Assembly (NCBI RefSeq): GCF_030544485.1
Contig: NZ_CP130610.1
Location: 2,294,001 to 2,358,000 of the forward strand
Source: Halomonas sp. HAL1
GTDB lineage: Bacteria > Pseudomonadota > Gammaproteobacteria > Pseudomonadales > Halomonadaceae
Direction of reading: 5' to 3'
Length of the DNA: 64,000 nt
Shown here: positions 60,473-64,000 of the stretch, piece by piece
How the letters are laid out: each line of letters opens with the position of its first letter
Numbering within the stretch: position 1 is the first letter of the stretch
Notes under the pieces: model-generated
Databases searched by the model: none
What the model was told of the DNA's origin: nothing
What the model saw: only the letters and a program-made list of their open reading frames with translations
Translations under genes and position numbers: made by a program

Positions 60473-60499
60473 TAATACCCATAGATTTTACCTCAATTA

Positions 60500-60576
60500 G
60501 CTAACACCGAAGCACACAGGTGGTTTTGAGGTAGCGAAGCGTAGACTAAAGTATCCGAGTGATACATCTGCTTAGC
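60500..60576 (-). other. Candidate attC site after the toxin gene (weak)
   Basis: On the minus strand this begins GCTAAGC, which contains the toxin TAA stop, and ends TGTGTGCTTCGGTGTTAGC, resembling an attC end box. The internal palindrome is poor. It could be the last, degenerate cassette junction next to the xylanase gene. Confidence 0.4.
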
Positions 60577-60874
60577 TATTCTCAAGCATATATGCACGAA
60601 GCTGCCGCTCCTCTCGCATGACATAAAGGACGAGAACCCGCTGCTCATCCTCACGATAAAAAATGCGACACGGTGGAACCGCTACCTCTCGGTATACCGA
60701 ATTAGGGAGCTCCGGTGGAATCCGCCCGTATTGGGGAAAATTCTCCAAACGTTCGGTCTTATCGAAAACGTATTGTACTAAATGACTTGCGGCAGCAGGA
60801 TTATCCAGTGCAATGTAATCAGCGATAACATCCAACTCTTGAAGCGCGGGCTCCGTCCAGATTACTTCAGCTAT
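60572..60874 (-). CDS. ParE/RelE family toxin with a lost ATG start
   Basis: This toxin of a type II toxin-antitoxin pair is related to gyrase inhibitors or mRNA interferases. The frame reads AEVIWTEPALQELDVIADYIALDNP, then FPQYGRIPPELPNSVYREV and RIFYREDEQRVLVLYVMREERQ. The family start Met would fall where ATA now stands (60874-60872). The nearest conventional start, TTG at 60835, would remove 13 residues including the first strand. The antitoxin stop overlaps the ATA. Toxin output is thus expected to be reduced; see the finding on 60872. Confidence 0.75.
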   Translation of the reverse strand: MAEVIWTEPALQELDVIADYIALDNPAAASHLVQYVFDKTERLENFPQYGRIPPELPNSVYREVAVPPCRIFYREDEQRVLVLYVMREERQLRAYMLENS

Positions 60875-61119
60875 TTACTCATTTTCTCCCTGGCCTCGCT
60901 TTGGCTGTAGGTTCTTCCCTCAAGCACAGCACGCTCACCCCGAGAGAGCCCTTCAAGCAGCTCAAGTCGGCGCTGCATAAATTCGTAATCCTGCACATCG
61001 ACAAGGTAGACGGATGGCTGACCATGCTCCGTGATCAGTACCGGCTCTTTGGAGAGATGCAGGTCTGCCAAGATTTTTGTGGCTTGGCGCTTTAGGTTTG
61101 TAACAAGCTCTACTTTCAT
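60871..61119 (-). CDS. Phd/YefM family antitoxin
   Basis: This 82-aa antitoxin has the Phd/YefM DNA-binding fold at the N-terminus (VTNLKRQATKILADLH, VLITEHGQPSVYLV) and a toxin-neutralising C-terminus ending EKMSK. It stops at TAG; readthrough of that codon would add Trp-Leu-Lys. It represses its own operon in the usual model, and a 12-base palindrome lies upstream. Confidence 0.85.
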   Translation of the reverse strand: MKVELVTNLKRQATKILADLHLSKEPVLITEHGQPSVYLVDVQDYEFMQRRLELLEGLSRGERAVLEGRTYSQSEAREKMSK

Positions 61120-61147
61120 GGGCTCACCCTGATCCGAACTAATAGTT

Positions 61148-61159
61148 ATACTATAGTAT
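61148..61159 (-). promoter_or_regulatory. Palindromic operator/promoter of the toxin-antitoxin pair
   Basis: ATACTATAGTAT is a perfect palindrome 29 bases upstream of the antitoxin start; on the minus strand it includes a TATACT-like -10. It is probably the antitoxin binding site. The stretch to 61434 (about 275 bases) shows no gene. Confidence 0.6.
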
Positions 61160-61434
61160 CCCTATTGTGGGTGAGGCAATCAGAGCTAAGGCTGCGCTCA
61201 CCGGGGTAAATCCATGAGTTTGATCAAGGTGTCCACTGAAACGGAGGAACTACAGCATCCGACAACAGCCACTTGTATTGGGCTTGCTAATAAACCAATT
61301 GATACAGTTAATGCCTAGCCAGAAAGGACGAGCACTGCTCTGACAAGAGAATCAGCTCCTCGCCGCAGATCTTCTTAGCGTGAATTAAATTCTTATAAGC
61401 TATATATTAATTATTTATCGGCGCTAAAGTTAAA

Positions 61435-61752
61435 TTATGTTTCAGGCGTATCTGATGGTGGAGCTTTCGTTAGTGATAACTTCGTAACTGCGAATAGCAC
61501 TACGACCGAAATGACTAGCTGGGCGATATACATTTCCTCCGAATGTTCCATGTAATACGAGAGGCTCTTGAATGGTATGTAAAAGGAGATCACTGCCCAA
61601 CAAGCCACGAAACCTACTATGAGGCGCATGATGCCCGGTTTGGGTTTTAAAAATAATGTCAGTGCGAATAGCGCGACGAGATAAATAATAATCATACTCA
61701 CCAATGAGTATGCAGCTGCACCTATCAGCATTAAAAAATGTTCATTAGTCAT
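61435..61752 (-). CDS. Small membrane protein, unknown function
   Basis: This 105-aa protein has three hydrophobic segments (about 7-32, 40-58, 70-92) and a polar C-terminus. AAGGAG precedes the ATG at 61752. The protein is not recognised. Its small size, isolation and attC-like flanks fit an integron cassette gene. Confidence 0.65.
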   Translation of the reverse strand: MTNEHFLMLIGAAAYSLVSMIIIYLVALFALTLFLKPKPGIMRLIVGFVACWAVISFYIPFKSLSYYMEHSEEMYIAQLVISVVVLFAVTKLSLTKAPPSDTPET

Positions 61753-61769
61753 TTGTTCTCCTTCTTGGT

Positions 61770-61842
61770 GACTAACACGCGAAGCGCACCGGCGCACTTT
61801 TAGTGTCCGACAGCCTACACTTTTTAGGAATGAGCGTTATTC
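61770..61842 (-). other. Candidate attC site between the membrane-protein and lipoprotein genes
   Basis: On the minus strand it starts GAATAAC, holding the lipoprotein gene's TAA stop, and ends GCGTGTTAGTC. The outer arms pair (TAACACGC with GCGTTA, one extra base). Inside is a GC-rich GTGCGC palindrome. The core boxes deviate from the consensus. Confidence 0.45.
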
Positions 61843-62142
61843 GCAACGCCAAGTCGAAATAACATCTGGCCCATATTGCGTCGAAGCTCCGTTATAAGTT
61901 GCAACTTTAACCATAGAGGCGCAATGTTCATCAGTAAACCTAAACGCAATCTTTTTACCCCAGGTACTATGCTCAACCGTAATTCCATTTTCGTTTTTGC
62001 TAATAATCTCAGCGCGCTGGGTGCCGTTAGGCTCGTCATCATAGTCAGCCGGCCCAATTGCGCAACCACCAATTACAAACATAAAGGAATAGAAGAGAAT
62101 TCGTAGATAGCGACATTTCTGAATGTTTATTTCTCGAATCAT
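61837..62142 (-). CDS. Small lipoprotein, unknown function
   Basis: This 101-aa protein has a signal peptide and lipobox IGGC (Cys27), then DDEPNGTQRAEIISKNENG and a C-terminal VISTWRC. It resembles hypothetical lipoproteins found as single cassettes; no function is known. Its start lies 13 bases past the stop of the interrupted ORF upstream. Confidence 0.65.
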   Translation of the reverse strand: MIREINIQKCRYLRILFYSFMFVIGGCAIGPADYDDEPNGTQRAEIISKNENGITVEHSTWGKKIAFRFTDEHCASMVKVATYNGASTQYGPDVISTWRCE

Positions 62143-62155
62143 GATCTTACCCGAA

Positions 62156-62380
62156 CTAACTGTCGTTTTCAGAATTTATACGGTTTTTGGCTTCAGCACA
62201 CGCGGCATACTTGGCTAAGTCTTTACTTTCGAGAACGGTCGAATAGCGCCCTTGGAACAGGGCATCCTCATTGCCCCAGATTGTAAATTCGTAGATTCAC
62301 CCGGCATCTCGCTGAAGCAGAAGGACGTCGTACATGAAATCCCCGTATTCAGCGACAAAGGCCTGATTGTAACTACTCAT
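62156..62380 (-). pseudogene. Small ORF interrupted by an in-frame TGA
   Basis: A strong ribosome-binding site (AAGGAG, eight bases) precedes the ATG at 62380. The frame reads MSSYNQAFVAEYGDFMYDV to QRDAG, hits TGA (62299-62297), and continues IYEFTIWGNEDALFQGRYS to SENDS before TAG. Both parts look protein-like and in one frame, so one nonsense change (such as GGA to TGA) is the likely cause. It is not annotated by simple ORF calling. Confidence 0.65.
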
Positions 62381-62452
62381 TGTTGTCTCCTTTGTTTTTC
62401 CTAATGCTAAAAGCGGTGCCTCACGCATCAACCTTCCGTGACTTGCTAGACT

Positions 62453-62692
62453 TCAGTTTAGTATCAGCATGCTAACAACAACCCCTGAAGCTATACCGAA
62501 AACAGCTGGTAGGATTATAGACACAAGTGTGCCGATTTTAGGCTGCAGCCAAAAATAAGAGCCTATCGTAACGAGCGCACCGACCAACCCCAGCGTTTTT
62601 GCTAAAATCAACCCTATGAGCGCAGGAATTACCCAACCCCAGGAGCTCGCAGCTTTTACCTCTGCTTTACTCTCTTCTTGCCCATGCCCCAT
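62453..62692 (-). CDS. Small two-helix membrane protein, unknown function
   Basis: This 79-aa protein has a polar N-terminus (GHGQEESKAEVKAA) and two or three hydrophobic segments. The start MGHGQEE at 62692 has AAGGAG eight bases upstream. It is not recognised. Confidence 0.6.
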   Translation of the reverse strand: MGHGQEESKAEVKAASSWGWVIPALIGLILAKTLGLVGALVTIGSYFWLQPKIGTLVSIILPAVFGIASGVVVSMLILN

Positions 62693-62764
62693 GTAGCTTC
62701 TCCTTGAGTACGGCAATCGAATCGTTTTTAAAAACGCTTAGCATGGCCAGGAAGCCTAATTTTT

Positions 62765-63151
62765 TCAGGTGTTGTATAACCATACATATGTAATCGCAAA
62801 AAAAACAAGATACACGATAGAACTCGCTATATAGTAGATGGTCGTTTTCGCCGCCGACCTGGCCATGAATCGGACTGCATCAGCATCGTCTCCAGCAAGC
62901 TGACGCATTGCCTCCGCGCTCTTGCTTTGTTTCTTGCCAACTATGAATAGCAAAGTGCCGGTCAGAGCTAATTGCCACAGAAAGAACGGATGCAATTCAA
63001 GCGCGAACAGTGCCCACCCAACCAGTCCGGCATACCCGACAAGAAGCGGGAGTGATGGCCAGAAATACCTGTGATAGGTCGTAAGGCGAAATACCTGCAT
63101 CACACCGAAGTGGCTGAATACCAGGAAAACGATGAATCCGGCGACTTCCAT
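62765..63151 (-). CDS. Small four-helix membrane protein, unknown function
   Basis: This protein has about 128 aa from the ATG at 63151 (GAGG five bases upstream). An ATG at 63166 lies inside the attC core box GTTAGATG and would add five residues. Four hydrophobic segments are seen. It is not recognised. It is a cassette gene directly following an attC site. Confidence 0.65.
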   Translation of the reverse strand: MEVAGFIVFLVFSHFGVMQVFRLTTYHRYFWPSLPLLVGYAGLVGWALFALELHPFFLWQLALTGTLLFIVGKKQSKSAEAMRQLAGDDADAVRFMARSAAKTTIYYIASSIVYLVFFAITYVWLYNT

Positions 63152-63164
63152 GATCACCTCAAAC

Positions 63165-63265
63165 ATCTAACGCCGTTCAGCACGCGCGGTTACGGAATGG
63201 AGGCGTAGCCGCAAAGCCGCAAAGCCGCAATGCAGTAACCGTCGCCGTGACTGGCATGGTTAGGC
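63165..63265 (-). other. Integron attC site 2
   Basis: 101 bases; on the minus strand it opens with GCCTAAC and closes with GTTAGAT, both fitting the RYYYAAC / GTTRRRY core boxes. The arms (CACGCGCGGTTAC and GTAACCGTCGCCGTG) pair with unpaired extra bases, the sign of attC. A small AAGCCGC tandem lies in the loop. Confidence 0.82.
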
Positions 63266-63267
63266 CC

Positions 63268-63663
63268 TCACCCCAGAACTGAGCCCTCACGCTCAATGAA
63301 ATCGAGCCATTTCTTGAAATCTTTTTCCGACATTTGTCCCAAGCGTTCAATATCCTTATCAGAATTCACGACCCCAAGCATGTTGAAAAGTGCTGCAAAT
63401 GCGGTAACTTGATAATAAAAAGATGCCCAAGCAGGACTCTTTAGCAAGTCCTGTTTTGCTGAAATCGGTGCGCCTTCCAGGTATTCGTCCGGAAGAGGAA
63501 GACTGGCGGGAACACAGCTCTCGATTCCGTGAAGCAAATCATGACTATGCTCCAGCGCGTACCGAAGCTTCTCCCCCACATAGGAAAGCGGCGGACCGTT
63601 TCTTGCTTCGTTTTTCTCATAGGCCGGTCCATTCGTGCTTTTCATGAAGTCATCGATATCCAT
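63268..63663 (-). CDS. Cassette-encoded hypothetical protein
   Basis: This 131-aa soluble, helical protein is not recognised. AGAGG is eight bases before the ATG. It sits exactly between attC 1 and attC 2, so the cassette is about 522 bases (63171-63692). It has no signal or membrane segment. Confidence 0.75.
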   Translation of the reverse strand: MDIDDFMKSTNGPAYEKNEARNGPPLSYVGEKLRYALEHSHDLLHGIESCVPASLPLPDEYLEGAPISAKQDLLKSPAWASFYYQVTAFAALFNMLGVVNSDKDIERLGQMSEKDFKKWLDFIEREGSVLG

Positions 63664-63686
63664 GTTTGAACCTCTTTCGTTTACTG

Positions 63687-63764
63687 GCCTAACGTAGAGT
63701 TTTGCGGCAATTTTGTAGCCGCGAAGCGGTGAAGAAATTGTCCGGCAAAAGCGAATGGTTAGGC
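63687..63764 (-). other. Integron attC site 1
   Basis: 78 bases; on the minus strand it runs from GCCTAAC to GTTAGGC. The inner arms TTTTGCGGCAATTT and AAATTGTCCGGCAAAA pair except for two extra-helical bases on one side, the strand-choosing feature of attC. It starts 13 bases after the stop of the partial gene at 63778. Confidence 0.9.
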
Positions 63765-63777
63765 ACTGGCTCGGATT

Positions 63778-63999
63778 TTAACAGGGCGCATTGGTGATCG
63801 AGTGATACTCAACATCTGAGGCAAACCACTTTTGGCCAGCATCATCAACGTAAACTGTTTCTCCACTTTCTTTTGCCGGGCTGCTTTGGGGACTTCCTTC
63901 GAGTTCAACCACGCTCTGCATAAGCTCTCTATCATAAGTGAAGCTTACAGAACATAGCGATCCATCTCTGAGAAGAATTCCGACGATTTTCGTATCAGC
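63778..63999 (-). CDS. Hypothetical cassette protein, C-terminal part
   Basis: An open frame enters from beyond the window and ends at TAA (63780-63778). The visible 73 residues include RDGSLCSVSFTYDRELMQSV and QKWFASDVEYHS. The protein is not recognised. Its stop lies 13 bases from attC 1, as expected for a cassette gene. Confidence 0.65.
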   Translation of the reverse strand, partial: ADTKIVGILLRDGSLCSVSFTYDRELMQSVVELEGSPQSSPAKESGETVYVDDAGQKWFASDVEYHSITNAPC

Positions 64000-64000
64000 T

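Noticed and set aside
61211..61262. Transposon-end remnant
   Set aside because: The text looked like an IS end (GATCAAGGTGTCCACTG), but no partner end or transposase fragment is visible.
62297..62299. In-frame TGA as a selenocysteine codon
   Set aside because: No SECIS-like hairpin seen just after it and no selenoprotein-like context; nonsense mutation is simpler.
62401..62452. Further attC site between two cassette genes
   Set aside because: CCTAATGC and GCTAGAC ends and weakly paired arms only; too degenerate to list as a feature.
1..64000. CRISPR arrays or prophage
   Set aside because: No regularly spaced direct repeats and no phage structural genes were seen.

Overview
The window is chromosomal DNA from a gamma-proteobacterium and reads most like the Halomonadaceae (Halomonas and relatives). 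This is inferred from gene order, protein sequence style and acidic protein tails; no database search was possible. The gene order (leuCDB, asd, fimV, truA, trpFBA, accD, folC, dedD, cvpA, purF, metZ) is a conserved gamma-proteobacterial backbone. A phasin points to polyhydroxyalkanoate storage. Acidic tails on PurN and on a coiled-coil protein fit a halotolerant cell.

Layout. 1-8.6 kb: the 3' end of an RNase J-type nuclease, molybdenum-cofactor genes (moaE, a moaC-moaD fusion, mobB) and a nucleobase salvage block (uraA, upp, ung, gpt, apt, an AzgA-type permease), then riboflavin synthase. 8.9-12.4 kb: a methionine block. A SAM-II-type riboswitch with an intrinsic terminator precedes metNIQ, followed by free-methionine-sulfoxide reductase. 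Two tRNA-Val(GAC) genes follow. 12.8-31 kb: housekeeping and membrane genes (EEP-family protein, fumC, phasin, hda, perM-like, purMN, dcd, mrp, coiled-coil protein, cobA, diguanylate cyclase, phhB plus aminotransferase, NCS2-like permease, MATE exporter, yceI with cytochrome b561). 31-48.3 kb: the long minus-strand biosynthetic run from leuC down to metZ, with a LysR regulator divergent from leuC.

50-56.2 kb: a complete pgaABCD operon for the exopolysaccharide poly-N-acetylglucosamine. Its pgaA ribosome-binding site is complementary to an upstream leader segment. 56.4-60.5 kb: an accessory stretch with rlmF broken by a one-base deletion in a C tract, an intact IS3-family element (terminal inverted repeats, 4-bp target duplication, G_GGA_AAG slip site) and a GH10 xylanase-like gene without a visible signal peptide.

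60.5-64 kb: a run of small minus-strand genes that I read as the distal part of an integron gene-cassette array. Two attC sites with matching core boxes and near-palindromic arms with extra-helical bases are clear (63687-63764, 63165-63265), and two weaker ones are proposed. Cassette genes include a Phd/ParE toxin-antitoxin pair, small membrane proteins, a lipoprotein, an ORF split by an in-frame TGA and a partial gene leaving the window. The integrase is not in the window; by orientation it should lie to the right of 64000. In the toxin-antitoxin pair one base appears to have both removed the toxin's ATG and truncated the antitoxin.
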